64,000 nt of DNA. It comes from Hallella colorans. GTDB taxonomy: Bacteria > Bacteroidota > Bacteroidia > Bacteroidales > Bacteroidaceae. The first letter of the stretch is position 1, and every line of letters starts with the position of its first letter. A model generated the notes under the pieces. That model saw nothing but the letters and a program-made list of their open reading frames with translations, did no database searches and had not been told where the DNA came from. The stretch lies in contig NZ_QENY01000005.1 of the NCBI RefSeq assembly GCF_003096815.1, positions 62,001-126,000 on the forward strand, written 5' to 3'. Position numbers and translations under genes: made by a program. Positions 1 to 9,894 of the stretch are shown piece after piece.

Positions 1-681
1 CTTGGCGTAGACGTTGACAATCTGTGGATTTCTCAACCCGACAATGGCGAGCAGGCCTTGCAGATAGCCGACCAGCTCATTAGCAGCTCGGCCGTGGATA
101 TCTTGGTAATCGATTCAGTGGCCGCGCTCACGCCAAAAAAAGAAATAGACGGCGAGATGGGCGACTCGATGGTGGGCCTGCAAGCTCGGTTGATGAGCCA
201 GGCGTTGCGCAAGCTTACCAGCACAATATCTAAAACCAACACTTGCTGCATCTTTATCAACCAGTTGCGCGAGAAAATAGGCGTCATGTTTGGCAGTCCG
301 GAAACCACCACTGGAGGTAATGCGCTCAAGTTTTACGCTTCTGTTCGTTTGGACATTCGAAAGTCTAGCCCCATCAAGGACGGCGATAACGTATTGGGTA
401 ACCATGCCAAGGTTAAAGTGGTGAAGAACAAAGTGGCTCCTCCTTTCCGCAGAGCCGAGTTTGATATCATGTTTGGTATGGGTATCAACAAGATAGGAGA
501 GATAGTGGATCTGGGTGTGGAATATGGCATAATCCAGAAAAGTGGCAGCTGGTATAGCTACGGCGACACCAAGCTCGCGCAAGGGCGCGATGCCACGCAG
601 AGTATGCTTCGTGACAACCCCGAATTGTGTGATGAGTTGGAACAGCTCATCATGAACGCAATTAGAGAGAAAATGGAATGA
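1..681 (+). CDS. recA: RecA recombinase, 3' part (5' end outside window)
   Basis: RecA forms ATP-dependent filaments on single-stranded DNA, catalyses strand exchange and activates the SOS response in the cytoplasm. The reading frame is open from base 1 and ends in TGA at 679-681, giving 226 residues, about the C-terminal two thirds of a roughly 345-residue family. Visible are the Walker B region [11 protein letters not shown], the L1 loop followed by the [10 protein letters not shown] and [21 protein letters not shown] stretches, with the L2/DNA-binding GG, and a short acidic C-terminal tail. The N-terminal Walker A lies upstream of the window. A strong hairpin at 748-795 follows and separates it from the convergent trkH. 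Identification is firm; only the truncation by the window edge limits it. Confidence 0.97.
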   Translation, partial: LGVDVDNLWISQPDNGEQALQIADQLISSSAVDILVIDSVAALTPKKEIDGEMGDSMVGLQARLMSQALRKLTSTISKTNTCCIFINQLREKIGVMFGSPETTTGGNALKFYASVRLDIRKSSPIKDGDNVLGNHAKVKVVKNKVAPPFRRAEFDIMFGMGINKIGEIVDLGVEYGIIQKSGSWYSYGDTKLAQGRDATQSMLRDNPELCDELEQLIMNAIREKME

Positions 682-747
682 CGCAAAAGTCTGCGATGCG
701 CTGAGCTGAGCGCGCGCTTGGTGATTTGAGCGCACGCATGCTCGATA

Positions 748-795
748 CGCAAAAGGCCTCAATGCGGTGATATTACCGTGTTGAGGCCTTTTGCG
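748..795. terminator. bidirectional terminator between recA and trkH
   Basis: A perfect 15-bp stem, CGCAAAAGGCCTCAA (748-762) with its complement at 781-795, encloses a small inner CGGT/ACCG hairpin. A-rich and T-rich stem ends give a short U tract whichever strand is transcribed. It sits between the stop codons of two convergent genes, so it most likely ends both transcripts. Confidence 0.8.
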
Positions 796-841
796 TGTCG
801 GGGTGTCAATGTCGGCATGGCATGGCACTTGTGTCGGCAGT

Positions 842-2299
842 CTAATTCCTTGTCCAGAACGATGGGGTTAGGATGATCAGCACTGTAAATATTTCCAAGC
901 GACCAATGAGCATCATGATGGAGCACATCCACTTGGCGAAGTCGGGCAAGACAGACCATGACATGGTTGGACCAATCTCCACGCCCAACGTGGGTCCTAC
1001 GTTGCCCAAGCAACTCAGGCAGATGGTGATGGAGTTGGTGTTGTCTATACCCATCGCAATCATGATAAATGCCATCAGCAACAGCAACAGCAAGTAGGCA
1101 GTGAGAAAGGCCAATAGCGACACGCGCTGGGCGTTGGGAATGTTCTGACCGTTAATCTTGAGTGGCAATACGGCTTTGGGATGCAATCGCTGCGTGAACT
1201 CGTTACGCACAACTTTGGCTACCATTACTGCCCGAATGGCCTTGAAACCACCGCTCGTGCTGCCCGAGCATGCTCCTATGAACATGCAAATGGACAGGAC
1301 AACCCACGTGACATGTGGCCACTGTCCGGCGTCGTCGTTGTAAAGGCCGGTAGTGGTGATGAATGAAACCACTTGGAAAATGCCACACCGAAAGGCACGC
1401 TCGATGCCATAACCGTTTTTGTAAATAAGCTCGAGCATGATGAAAAGCGTGAAGCCTAACACTATGTAGAGGTAAAATCGCAGTTCGGTGTTTTGCCAAA
1501 ATTGCTTGAATTTGAATTTGGTCGCAATGGCATAGAGCAACGTAAAATTGACACCAGACAAGAAACAAAAGAATGTAGTGGTGTACTCTAACGCTGGCGA
1601 ATTAAAAAATTCGGTACTATTGTTGTGAATGGAAAAGCCCCCAGTGGCCGCCGACGACATGGCGTAGTTTACGCCTTGGTACCAGTCCATGCCAAAAGTC
1701 ATGTAGCATGCCATGCAGCCAAAGGTGATAAAGAGATACACTATCCATATCCACCGTGCACTCATGGATAGTTTTGGGTGCAGCTTTGTTTTGATAGGTC
1801 CGGTGGCTTCGGCTGCAAACACCTTGGTGCTACCGCCTACAAGCGATGGCAACAGGGCCACGGTGAAGAACACAATGCCTAAACCACCAATCCATTGAGT
1901 GAGCGAACGCCAAAACAATATGCCGTGAGGAAGCGCCTCCACGTTGTCAATAATAGTGGCTCCAGTGGTGGTGAACCCAGACATGGTCTCAAAAAAAGCG
2001 TCGGTGTAAGTGTGCAAATAGCCACCAATAAGGAAAGGAGCCGTGCCGAAAGCAGAAAAGACGATCCACGCTAACGTGACCACGAGAAACGAATCTCGAC
2101 GTGAAAGCGTGTCGCCCGAGTTCTGTCCGAAATATCTGAACGTGAAAGCGCCAATCAATGTAATAAGGACGGACGACGTGAATGTAAAAATGTCGTCCTC
2201 GCCAAAGTACAAGGCCATGAACAAACAAAGCAGCATTAGCGCGGCTTCGATGAAGAGAAGGGTCCCTAAAATCTTGTATATGATTCGAAAATTAACCAT
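842..2299 (-). CDS. trkH: TrkH-family potassium uptake channel subunit
   Basis: Inner-membrane potassium-translocating subunit of the Trk system. The 485 residues are almost entirely hydrophobic helices in the four-fold M1-P-M2 pattern of the TrkH/KtrB superfamily. Pore-loop segments can be seen such as TTTGATI, SSAATGGFS, TTTGLY and a last loop with GNVGPTLG, each with the selectivity-filter glycine, and a GSTSGGFK stretch. Length matches the family. The ATG at 2299 directly follows the trkA stop codon (2300-2302), so the two are almost certainly translationally coupled in a dxs-trkA-trkH operon. TrkA supplies the nucleotide-gated regulation of the channel. It is the last gene of the operon; the hairpin at 748-795 lies just beyond its stop. 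Confidence 0.95.
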   Translation of the reverse strand: MVNFRIIYKILGTLLFIEAALMLLCLFMALYFGEDDIFTFTSSVLITLIGAFTFRYFGQNSGDTLSRRDSFLVVTLAWIVFSAFGTAPFLIGGYLHTYTDAFFETMSGFTTTGATIIDNVEALPHGILFWRSLTQWIGGLGIVFFTVALLPSLVGGSTKVFAAEATGPIKTKLHPKLSMSARWIWIVYLFITFGCMACYMTFGMDWYQGVNYAMSSAATGGFSIHNNSTEFFNSPALEYTTTFFCFLSGVNFTLLYAIATKFKFKQFWQNTELRFYLYIVLGFTLFIMLELIYKNGYGIERAFRCGIFQVVSFITTTGLYNDDAGQWPHVTWVVLSICMFIGACSGSTSGGFKAIRAVMVAKVVRNEFTQRLHPKAVLPLKINGQNIPNAQRVSLLAFLTAYLLLLLLMAFIMIAMGIDNTNSITICLSCLGNVGPTLGVEIGPTMSWSVLPDFAKWMCSIMMLIGRLEIFTVLIILTPSFWTRN

Positions 2300-3640
2300 T
2301 TAAATAAACAGCTTTTCGATGTTTTTTAAGTTTACATCGTGGCAGAATACCACTACAGAGTCACCTGCTTGGATTTGGGTGTTGCCCGACACGAGCATAC
2401 CCTCGCCATTTCTCACGATGCCTCCGATGGTGATGCCTTTTGGCAATCCTAAATCTTTGACCGGCTTTCGGGTTACTCTCGAGTCTTCTTTTGGCACAAA
2501 CTCGGCCACGTCGGCATTGGCAGACATGATAAAGGTGATGTTCAGCACGTCGGCATCAAGCATCAATTGGTATATGCGGCCAGCCGCGATGGCTTTCTTG
2601 TTGATAATGGTGCCTATGTCAAGGCTCTCGGCCATGCTCACGTAGTCTACGTTTTCTACCATCGCGACGGTCTTTCTCACACCGAGACGCTTGGCCGCGA
2701 GGCACGCCAGGATATTGGCTTCGGCATTGCCCGAAAGTGCGACGAAGGCCTCGGTGTTCCTGATACCCTCGTCGATGAGCAGTGATACGTCGCGAGCGTC
2801 TCCATGAATGACCAACACATTGCTGTCCAATAGGTCGTTCAAGTCTTCGCAACGGTCGGCGTTTACCTCAAATATTTTAGCCCCCATATATTTTGGAAGG
2901 TTTTGCAACGCTCTAACAGCGGTGGTGCCTCCACCCATGAACATTACGTTCTTGACATCTACGTATTTTTCCTTTCCTACTATTTTCCTGATGTAGGGAA
3001 TGTATTGTGGGGTGGTCATAAAGTAGGCGAGGTCAAAACATTCCAGTTCATCCTTTCCGCCGGGGATGATTGTTTCGTTGCCGCGTTTGATGGCCACGAT
3101 GTGGTATGGGTCTTCAGGTCCACAGAGCTTGTGCAGTGGTTGGTTGAGCACTTTGCATTCTTCGCGCAACTTAATGCCTAACATCACGAGCGCTCCGTCG
3201 TGCACATCCCATCTCTGTCGTACCCAAGACATCTTCAATCCGTTGATAATATCTCGGGCGGCAAGTATGTCTGGATAAATCAGCTGGTCCACGCCGAGGT
3301 CCCTGTACATGTCGCGCACGCTGTCAATCATAAATTCCTCGTCGTTCACTTGTGCCACGGTTTTCTTGGCATGGAGTGCGTGCGCAATGATACAGCTGTT
3401 TATGTTTTCCTCCTCGTTGGGTGTAAGGGCAATGAAAAGGTCAGTGTTTTCGATGCCAGCCTGTTTCAATATCTTGACGCTCGAAGGCGATCCTTGCAAT
3501 GTCATCAGGTCATAGTCTGAACCGATACGTGCCAATCTATCTTCGTCAATGTCAATAACGACCAGTTCTTCTTTGCTGTGCGATAGCAGACGAGCCAAGT
3601 ATCGCCCAATGGCGTATGCTCCAGAGATGATAATTTTCAT
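2300..3640 (-). CDS. trkA: TrkA, NAD-binding regulatory subunit of potassium uptake
   Basis: Cytoplasmic peripheral protein that binds NAD(H)/nucleotides and gates TrkH. The 446 residues show two tandem RCK (TrkA_N + TrkA_C) halves. The first begins KIIISGAYAIGRYLA with the acidic strand end VVIDIDEDRL, the second around residue 230 with NVMFMGGGTTAVRAL. C-terminal TrkA_C domains follow each half (for example TRKPVKDLGLPKGITIGGIVRNG). The first dinucleotide loop reads GAYAIG rather than the textbook GxGxxG; my recollection is that this variant is usual in Bacteroidota TrkA. It lies 8 bases after dxs and abuts trkH, consistent with one transcript from the dxs promoter. Confidence 0.95.
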   Translation of the reverse strand: MKIIISGAYAIGRYLARLLSHSKEELVVIDIDEDRLARIGSDYDLMTLQGSPSSVKILKQAGIENTDLFIALTPNEEENINSCIIAHALHAKKTVAQVNDEEFMIDSVRDMYRDLGVDQLIYPDILAARDIINGLKMSWVRQRWDVHDGALVMLGIKLREECKVLNQPLHKLCGPEDPYHIVAIKRGNETIIPGGKDELECFDLAYFMTTPQYIPYIRKIVGKEKYVDVKNVMFMGGGTTAVRALQNLPKYMGAKIFEVNADRCEDLNDLLDSNVLVIHGDARDVSLLIDEGIRNTEAFVALSGNAEANILACLAAKRLGVRKTVAMVENVDYVSMAESLDIGTIINKKAIAAGRIYQLMLDADVLNITFIMSANADVAEFVPKEDSRVTRKPVKDLGLPKGITIGGIVRNGEGMLVSGNTQIQAGDSVVVFCHDVNLKNIEKLFI

Positions 3641-3648
3641 ATCAAACG

Positions 3649-5544
3649 TTAAGATTTCATGGTTTTTAAAATAGACGTTGCAATAGAGTCAACATCAAGT
3701 CCGCATAGCTGTTGCAGTTGAGGCACGGTGCCATGTTCCACAAAGTTGGTGTCTGGTAGGCCCAATCTGACAATTTTAGGTTGATAATTGTGGTCGTTCA
3801 TCCACTCCAAAACAGCCGATCCAAGGCCACCATTGCGCACGCCATCCTCAATGGTGATGACGCGCTTAAACTTTCTTCCCACCTCGTCCATGATGTCTTC
3901 GTCCATGGGTTTGAGGAAGCGCATGTCATAAAGGGCGCACGACACGCCCGATTTCTCGATGGCTTCCTTGGCCCTGTTGCCTATCGGTCCAATCGAAAGT
4001 ATCGCCACTTCGGTGCCATCGCATAGCTTTTGCCCCTTTCCTATGGGTATCTCTTCTAACGCGCAGCGCCAATTTTTAAGTTCCCCGCGCCCTCGAGGAT
4101 AGCGTATCACGAACGTGCCTTGCCCGGGAAGTTGGGCCGTGTACATCATTTTTCGCAACTCGTGCTCATTTAATGGCGAGGCGATGGTGAGGTTGGGGAT
4201 GGGTCGCAAGGCCGCCAAGTCAAAGGCTCCGTGGTGTGTCGTGCCATCCTCTCCCACCAATCCGGCTCGGTCCAAGCACATCACCACGGGCAGGTTAAGT
4301 ATGGCCAAGTCATGGATTATATTGTCATAAGCCCGTTGTGAGAATGAGCTGTAGATATTACAAAATGGTATTAGCCCTTCCTTGGCCATTCCGCCGGAGA
4401 ACGTCACGGCATGCCCCTCGGCAATACCCACGTCGAATACCCGGTCGGGCATGGCTTTCATCATGATGCTCATGGAGCATCCCGTGGGCATAGCAGGTGT
4501 AACCCCCATTATCTTTGGGTTTTTCTGGGCTAGTTCTAACAGCGTGTTGCCAAACACATCTTGGTATTTGGGCGGTTGGTTAGAGGTGTCGCAAACATAA
4601 CGTTCGCCTGTTTTCGCATCAAATTTACCCGGTGCGTGCCATATGGTTGCGGCATTCTCGGCCGGCTTGTAACCTTTGCCCTTCACGGTATGAAGGTGCA
4701 ATAGTTTTGGCCCTTTCATGTCTTTGATTTGCCTGAGCACGCGCACCATCTCCTGAACGTTATGTCCGTCGAAAGGCCCGAAGTAGCGCACGTTCATGCC
4801 TTCGAATATGTTTTGTTGGTGACTGATGGCGCTTTTGATGGCGTTGTTCAGCCTGATAATGCCTTTGCGACGCTTATCGTCCAAATAACCCTTGGCGCTC
4901 AGCCATTGGGATGCTTTGAAACGCAACTTGTTATAGGTGGCATTGGTGTCGAGATTGAGCAGGTATTTCTCCATGCCTCCTACCGCTCGGTCTATCGACA
5001 TGTCATTGTCATTGAGTATGATGAGCAGGTCGTTTGGCGTTGAGCTTGCGTTGTTCAGTCCCTCGAAAGCCAGTCCGCCGCTCATCGCGCCATCTCCAAT
5101 AACGGCCACCACGTGCCTATTGTCACTACCATTTTTCTTTGCGGCCACCGCCATTCCTAAGGCGGCGGAAATGCTGTTGGACGCATGCCCGCACGTGAAA
5201 GTGTCGTACTCGCTTTCCAATGGGGTGGGAAATGGCCTGATGCCGCCCATTTTTCTATTGGTGGCAAATCGCTCTCGTCGCCCGGTCAGTATCTTGTGCC
5301 CATAGGCTTGGTGCCCGGTGTCCCATACAATGCGGTCCTCGGGGGTGTCGAACACATAGTGAAGCGCCACCGTCAATTCTACAACGCCGAGACTCGACGC
5401 CAAGTGGCCGGGGTTAACAGAGACCTCGTCAATGATGGTTTGGCGCAGCTCTTTGCACACTTCGGGTAGTTGACCAGCGTTTAGCTTTCTAAGATCGGAG
5501 GGGTAAACGATTTGGTTTAAAAGTGTGTTTTTGCCTTGTTCCAT
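3649..5544 (-). CDS. dxs: 1-deoxy-D-xylulose-5-phosphate synthase
   Basis: Cytoplasmic thiamine-diphosphate enzyme that condenses pyruvate and glyceraldehyde 3-phosphate to DXP, first step of the MEP isoprenoid pathway. In order: the N-terminal ThDP/Mg domain with [26 protein letters not shown] and [17 protein letters not shown]; the central transketolase-like pyrimidine domain with [17 protein letters not shown] and [15 protein letters not shown]; and the C-terminal transketolase domain. I chose the ATG at 5544 (MEQGKN..., 631 residues). An in-frame TTG at 5571 would add nine codons but falls inside the probable -7 promoter box (5569-5576), so it should not be on the mRNA. First gene of dxs-trkA-trkH. 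Confidence 0.96.
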   Translation of the reverse strand: MEQGKNTLLNQIVYPSDLRKLNAGQLPEVCKELRQTIIDEVSVNPGHLASSLGVVELTVALHYVFDTPEDRIVWDTGHQAYGHKILTGRRERFATNRKMGGIRPFPTPLESEYDTFTCGHASNSISAALGMAVAAKKNGSDNRHVVAVIGDGAMSGGLAFEGLNNASSTPNDLLIILNDNDMSIDRAVGGMEKYLLNLDTNATYNKLRFKASQWLSAKGYLDDKRRKGIIRLNNAIKSAISHQQNIFEGMNVRYFGPFDGHNVQEMVRVLRQIKDMKGPKLLHLHTVKGKGYKPAENAATIWHAPGKFDAKTGERYVCDTSNQPPKYQDVFGNTLLELAQKNPKIMGVTPAMPTGCSMSIMMKAMPDRVFDVGIAEGHAVTFSGGMAKEGLIPFCNIYSSFSQRAYDNIIHDLAILNLPVVMCLDRAGLVGEDGTTHHGAFDLAALRPIPNLTIASPLNEHELRKMMYTAQLPGQGTFVIRYPRGRGELKNWRCALEEIPIGKGQKLCDGTEVAILSIGPIGNRAKEAIEKSGVSCALYDMRFLKPMDEDIMDEVGRKFKRVITIEDGVRNGGLGSAVLEWMNDHNYQPKIVRLGLPDTNFVEHGTVPQLQQLCGLDVDSIATSILKTMKS

Positions 5545-5568
5545 TGAAAATCTGTTGGAATAACCATG

Positions 5569-5576
5569 CAAAGATA
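5569..5576 (-). promoter_or_regulatory. -7 box TATCTTTG for dxs operon
   Basis: On the minus strand TATCTTTG matches the Bacteroidota -7 consensus TAnnTTTG, 24 bases upstream of the dxs ATG at 5544. No convincing TTTG -33 box is at the expected distance. The match decides the dxs start because the alternative TTG start lies within it. Confidence 0.6.
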
Positions 5577-5619
5577 CTATATTTTATTGAGAATGGTGGC
5601 TAAACATCGATTATTTTAC

Positions 5620-5627
5620 TACCTTTG
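5620..5627 (+). promoter_or_regulatory. -7 box TACCTTTG for the C1 peptidase operon
   Basis: TACCTTTG fits TAnnTTTG, 45 bases before the ATG at 5673, in the 128-base gap between divergent dxs and the peptidase gene. The two divergent boxes are about 45 bases apart, so their -33 regions overlap. Confidence 0.55.
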
Positions 5628-5672
5628 CAACATAGCAAAATATATTTTTCACTTACCATTAAAACCTAATTT

Positions 5673-7082
5673 ATGAGCACAAGAGTACTTTTTCTATCCT
5701 CCGCTATTGCTTTATGCGGATGCGTCTCGGCGCAAACCGTGGGTGGGGGTGTTTCCCAAGAGATGTTGCGCCAAATACAAATAGCACAACCTCGAGGCGT
5801 AGCTGACAAGGCGTTGGCAAACGCAATAGCCGCCAATAAGATTGACGATTTGGCCAGAAACCGCAGCAACCAAGGCAGCGTCGACTCTTATTTCAGCGTC
5901 GAAACGCCCAAACAGAGCATCCATGATCAGAAGAGTTCTGGTCGTTGCTGGATGTTTTCAGGATTTAATGTACTTCGTTCCAACTTTGCCAAACGCCATA
6001 ACGACTCGATTAGGGTGGAGTTTTCGCAAGCCTACCTTTTCTTTTATGACCAGTTAGAAAAGGCCAACCTCATGCTTCAAGGTGTGATAGACTGTGCTCG
6101 CAAGCCCATTGACGACACTCGCGTGCAATTCTTTTTTCGCAATCCCATCAACGATGGCGGCACGTTTTGCGGTGTCTCCGACTTGGCAGAAAAGTACGGA
6201 CTTGTGCCTATGGACGTCATGCCCGAGAGCTATTCGTCTGACAACACTTCGCGTATGCAGCGCATGGTCGCTTCCAAGTTGCGCGAGTTCGGGCTCGAAT
6301 TGCGCCAAATGGTCAATGGCGGTAAAGGAAAAGCGGCCGTTAACAAGCGCAAAACAGAGATGCTTGGCACCATTTACCACATGCTGTCTTTGACCATAGG
6401 CCAACCTGTCAAAGAGTTTACCTACGCCATGCGCGACAAAAATGGCAAACCTGTGGGAGCCGCCCGAAAGTACACTCCCAAGGAGTTTTATGCCGAAACC
6501 GTTGGCGGTCCCATCAATGGCACGTTTATTATGGTGATGAACGACCCACGCCGGCCTTATCACAAGACGTTCGAGGTGGAATATGATCGCCATGTTTATG
6601 ATGGGCACAATTGGAAATACCTCAATCTTCCGATGGAGGAGATAGCCCAATTGGCCATTGCCTCGCTCAAGGATGGACGCAAAATGTATTCCAGCTACGA
6701 TGTAGGCAAGCAGTTTGACCGTAAGCGTGGCTATCTGGATACAGAGAATTATGATTATGCTTCGCTCTTCGGCACAACGTTTGGCATGAACAAGGCGGAG
6801 CGCATAGAGACTTTCGACAGTGGCTCCACCCATGCCATGACGCTTACGGCTGTAGATCTTGACGCCACCGGAAAGCCTTTGAGGTGGAAGGTTGAGAACA
6901 GTTGGGGCGCCAATAGCGGTGTGAACGGCTGTCTCATTATGACCAACCGATGGTTCAACGAGTACATGTTCCGCTTGGTGGTAAACAAGAAATATGTACC
7001 CGCTAGCTTGCTGAAGGAGTTTGAGCAGAAACCCATCATGGTGGTGCCCGAGGACCCATTGTTCATGCCTGACAACCGCTGA
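5673..7082 (+). CDS. exported C1-family (bleomycin hydrolase-like) aminopeptidase
   Basis: Papain-fold cysteine aminopeptidase of the PepC/bleomycin hydrolase family, 469 residues. The catalytic triad is visible: Cys92 in SSGRCWMFSG (after the oxyanion Gln in HDQ), His387 in STHAMTL and Asn409 in VENSWG. Unlike cytosolic PepC it begins with a signal sequence (LFLSSAIALCGCVSAQ). The LCGC stretch could be a lipobox with Cys17 as lipidated residue, or VSA-Q a type I cleavage site. It is therefore probably periplasmic or outer-membrane associated and used in peptide scavenging, as is common in Bacteroidota. Its TGA overlaps by one base the ATG of the next gene (TGATG), so the pair is translationally coupled. 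Confidence 0.9.
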   Translation: MSTRVLFLSSAIALCGCVSAQTVGGGVSQEMLRQIQIAQPRGVADKALANAIAANKIDDLARNRSNQGSVDSYFSVETPKQSIHDQKSSGRCWMFSGFNVLRSNFAKRHNDSIRVEFSQAYLFFYDQLEKANLMLQGVIDCARKPIDDTRVQFFFRNPINDGGTFCGVSDLAEKYGLVPMDVMPESYSSDNTSRMQRMVASKLREFGLELRQMVNGGKGKAAVNKRKTEMLGTIYHMLSLTIGQPVKEFTYAMRDKNGKPVGAARKYTPKEFYAETVGGPINGTFIMVMNDPRRPYHKTFEVEYDRHVYDGHNWKYLNLPMEEIAQLAIASLKDGRKMYSSYDVGKQFDRKRGYLDTENYDYASLFGTTFGMNKAERIETFDSGSTHAMTLTAVDLDATGKPLRWKVENSWGANSGVNGCLIMTNRWFNEYMFRLVVNKKYVPASLLKEFEQKPIMVVPEDPLFMPDNR

Positions 7083-8041
7083 TGTGCCTCGTCGCGCTCT
7101 TGGTGTCGTTTCTCACGGTCGTGGAGCTGAACTGTGAAAACCTTTTTGACACTGTTGATGATAGTTTGAAGCGAGACGAGAGCTTTCTTCCCGCCTCTAA
7201 CTATCATTGGACTCCTAATCGCTATTGGCGCAAACTCAATCGCGTCGGGCAGGCCATCCTTTCTTGTGGCATGCTTGACTCGCTTCAGGTGGTGCCCGAT
7301 TTGGTCGCGCTCACCGAGGTGGAAAACGACTCGGTGATGCGCGATCTCACCTGCCGCTCTCTGCTCAGGCAGGCTGGTTATAGCTATGTCATGACTGATA
7401 GCCCCGACGAGCGTGGCATAGATGTGGCTTTACTCTACTCCCCCTTCGCCTTTCGCCTGTTGCGTTACCATTCCATTCGCATTGCCCCGATGAGCCATTT
7501 TGGTGCCACGCGCGACATTCTTTACGTTTCGGGCGAGGTCATTTCGGGTGATACGCTGCACGTCTTTGTGGTGCATGCGCCCAGTCGTTCTGGCGGCGAG
7601 CGGTTTACACGCCCTTATCGGTTGCATGTGGCCCGGCACTTGTGCCATGCCATCGACTCGCTGCGCGCCACCACGCCTACGCCCCGTATTATAGTGATGG
7701 GCGATTTTAATGATTATACCGATGATGCCGCCATGCTCTTGTTGCGATCTAAAAACTTGACAGACATATCAGCCCGCGCCCATGGACGCCATGGCGCCAA
7801 GGGCACTTATCGCTACCATGGCGACTGGGGCAGCTTGGACCACGTGCTGTGTGACAGCTCTATGGCTGCCCGATTGGTGGAGTGTCATGTCAACGACGCG
7901 CCTTTTTTGCTCTGCGACGATGACAAATATGGGGGTGTCAAGCCCCGTCGCACCTATTTGGGACCGCGCTACCTCGGCGGCTTCAGTGATCACTTGCCAT
8001 TGGTGTCCGTGTTTCGAATGGGGGAAGCGCAAGGAAGGTAA
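7082..8041 (+). CDS. endonuclease/exonuclease/phosphatase-family protein
   Basis: 319 residues with the DNase I-like fold. Metal-binding and catalytic signatures in order: VELNCENLFDT near the N-terminus (Asn), PDLVALTEVEN (Glu), VVHAPSRSGGE (His), IIVMGDFNDY (Asp/Asn), GSLDHVL and the final SDHLPL (Asp-His). The first 15 residues are hydrophobic (LVALLVSFLTVV) and may be an uncleaved or poorly formed export signal. Bacteroidota members of this family are often secreted nucleases or phosphodiesterases, but the substrate cannot be read from sequence. The start overlaps the stop of the upstream peptidase gene, which argues for co-expression. Confidence 0.85.
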   Translation: MCLVALLVSFLTVVELNCENLFDTVDDSLKRDESFLPASNYHWTPNRYWRKLNRVGQAILSCGMLDSLQVVPDLVALTEVENDSVMRDLTCRSLLRQAGYSYVMTDSPDERGIDVALLYSPFAFRLLRYHSIRIAPMSHFGATRDILYVSGEVISGDTLHVFVVHAPSRSGGERFTRPYRLHVARHLCHAIDSLRATTPTPRIIVMGDFNDYTDDAAMLLLRSKNLTDISARAHGRHGAKGTYRYHGDWGSLDHVLCDSSMAARLVECHVNDAPFLLCDDDKYGGVKPRRTYLGPRYLGGFSDHLPLVSVFRMGEAQGR

Positions 8042-8094
8042 ATTTGCAGTCGGGGCTTCCTCCCTATGTGGATGGTTGCGAAGGTCTGCGTGTT

Positions 8095-8487
8095 TTATTT
8101 GTTTCGCCTGTAATATTCCAGTCCTGCTTGTACGTTTTTCATTAACGCCTTGCTCGACATTGTGGCGCCGCTCACGGCGTCCACGCTCATCTTCTCAGCC
8201 TTGCGCGTGGTCTTCCCTTCGTAGTTTTTGAGCAATTTTTTGGCTTTCGCAAAATATTTTGGCGTTTCTTGGTTAGGCAATGCTTCCACTTTTACAACGC
8301 GATTTCTCTCTATGTATATTTTCACGGGCGTATTATGCTTGTAGCCTTTCACCCCTTTGGCTATTGTCGTGGTGTTCACAATTGTTGTGTTGCCTTTACT
8401 TGTCATCGTGCTATCGGCAGGCATGCCGCTGACTATAAATGCCGCTGATACCGCGACCATACACAGTTTGATATTTTTTTTCTTCAT
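8095..8487 (-). CDS. small exported FMN-binding-domain protein
   Basis: 130 residues from the ATG at 8487; an in-frame upstream ATG at 8541 would put 18 unlikely residues before the signal sequence MKKKNIKLCMVAVSAAFIVSG. The mature part is a single FMN_bind domain: RVVKVEALPNQETPKYFAKAK followed by the flavin-attachment motif DAVSGATMSSKAL, as in NqrC/RnfG, where the second Thr/Ser position carries FMN in a phosphoester link. It is too short to be RnfG itself and has no Rnf/Nqr neighbours, so it is a stand-alone extracytoplasmic flavoprotein, perhaps an electron acceptor. A TATTTTTG box (8543-8550) lies upstream. Confidence 0.85.
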   Translation of the reverse strand: MKKKNIKLCMVAVSAAFIVSGMPADSTMTSKGNTTIVNTTTIAKGVKGYKHNTPVKIYIERNRVVKVEALPNQETPKYFAKAKKLLKNYEGKTTRKAEKMSVDAVSGATMSSKALMKNVQAGLEYYRRNK

Positions 8488-8542
8488 GATAATCTTATGA
8501 GTTGATTTAAAAAACTCTATAATCTTAATGTATATAGACAAT

Positions 8543-8550
8543 CAAAAATA
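8543..8550 (-). promoter_or_regulatory. possible -7 box for FMN-binding protein
   Basis: TATTTTTG on the minus strand fits TAnnTTTG, 56 bases upstream of the ATG at 8487. The surroundings are AT-rich, so a chance match is possible. Confidence 0.35.
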
Positions 8551-8681
8551 AAAAAAAGATCTGAAAAGTCATGTTTCTTTTAACGTTTTTAGCGAGTCTT
8601 TTAATGTTTTTTGCTCCCTAATATAATTTTTTCTGATATTTGTTTTTTTTACGATTTGATATGTGTTTCTCTTTTTTTACT

Positions 8682-8689
8682 TACTTTTG
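8682..8689 (+). promoter_or_regulatory. -7 box TACTTTTG for metallophosphoesterase
   Basis: TACTTTTG fits TAnnTTTG, 18 bases before the ATG at 8708. A TTTG lies at 8655-8658, 23 bases upstream, slightly too far for the usual 19-21 spacing. Confidence 0.5.
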
Positions 8690-8707
8690 TGATCAAAGAA
8701 GTGTTTT

Positions 8708-9673
8708 ATGAAAATCAAAATCAGACACAACAGCTTGATGCGCCTTGTCTTTGGCAGTTTGTTGTTCATAGTTTTGCCAGGTCTGCTGTTTCTTTTTTTA
8801 TGCCCATTGGTGGGCTGGAAGATAGCGTTGGGGCTGCCAGTCATGGTGTGGGTCGTGGCGATTTATGGTTTCTTTTTTGGTTGGCGACATATCGTGGTAC
8901 GTCAAACCGTTTGCTCTTCGCCGCTCTTGCCAGTCTCGTTTGATGGCTATAGGGTGTTACAAATATCGGATATTCATATAGGCACTTTTCTTCGCAACCG
9001 TCAGTTTGTTAACAAGATGGTAAATCTTGTCAATGCTCAGCGCGCCGATCTTATCGTTTTCACGGGCGACTTGGTCAACGTGAGCGCCGAAGAGCTGATA
9101 CCTTTTCAGCACGTGCTTGGGCAGATAAGAGCTCGCGACGGTGTGTACTCCATCATGGGCAATCACGATTATTGCGAATATGGCGAGAACAAAAATGGGC
9201 GCGACGTTGAGCGTAATCAAACTGTGTTGAAATACATGGAGCGCAAGATGGGGTGGCGATTGTTGCTCAACGAGCATGCGTTTGTCAGCAATGATAGTGG
9301 CGATCAGATAGCTGTCATAGGTGTGGAGAACATCAGTAGGCCACCGTTTCAAGACTATGGTGACCTTCAAGCAGCCATGCGCGGTTTGCCTCGTGGCATG
9401 TTCAAAATTCTGCTCACCCACGACCCGAGCCATTGGCGTCGTGGCGTTCTTGGCCAAACCGACATCGCCCTCACTCTTTCGGGGCACACCCATGCCGCTC
9501 AAATGCGCTTGGGCAGGTTCTCTCCGGCCAAATGGGCGTATAACGAGTGGGGTGGAAAATACACCGAGAAAGGTGTCATGCTTCATGTGTCATTGGGCAT
9601 AGGTGGCACTGTGCCGTTTCGGTTTGGCGCTTGGCCAGAAATCAATATTATCACGCTACGCCATGCCAAATGA
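8708..9673 (+). CDS. membrane-anchored metallophosphoesterase (YaeI/YkuE type)
   Basis: 321 residues. Two N-terminal hydrophobic segments (about residues 10-58) are followed by a calcineurin-like phosphoesterase domain with every metal ligand motif: ISDIHIG, FTGDLVN, MGNHDYC, LLTHDPSHW and LSGHTHAAQ. Members of this subfamily act at the membrane, some on lipid-linked diphosphates such as UDP-diacylglucosamine; the substrate here is not known. A second, longer protein of the same type is encoded at 43905-45047. The gene appears monocistronic, with its own promoter box and the long element-containing gap downstream. Confidence 0.88.
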   Translation: MKIKIRHNSLMRLVFGSLLFIVLPGLLFLFLCPLVGWKIALGLPVMVWVVAIYGFFFGWRHIVVRQTVCSSPLLPVSFDGYRVLQISDIHIGTFLRNRQFVNKMVNLVNAQRADLIVFTGDLVNVSAEELIPFQHVLGQIRARDGVYSIMGNHDYCEYGENKNGRDVERNQTVLKYMERKMGWRLLLNEHAFVSNDSGDQIAVIGVENISRPPFQDYGDLQAAMRGLPRGMFKILLTHDPSHWRRGVLGQTDIALTLSGHTHAAQMRLGRFSPAKWAYNEWGGKYTEKGVMLHVSLGIGGTVPFRFGAWPEINIITLRHAK

Positions 9674-9894
9674 TAGTTTGGCGCTTGTCTTTTATTTTTC
9701 AAGAAGTGAAAGTAGGATTGGTGGCACAATCTGTGTTATCTGTTACAGCATGCCTTAAATGGGTGTCAAAAATGAAACGTAGGTTTTGCCCTTATGTGTT
9801 TTTTTCGATAGACTATCTATAAAAATGAGCATGAATATGATGATAGTAAATGGCAACCACTTGTTTACAATACTTTCTTTTCAAAATAATACAT

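Noticed and set aside
115..828. 237-codon frame antisense to recA
   Set aside because: Opposite a firmly identified gene and running through the terminator hairpin.
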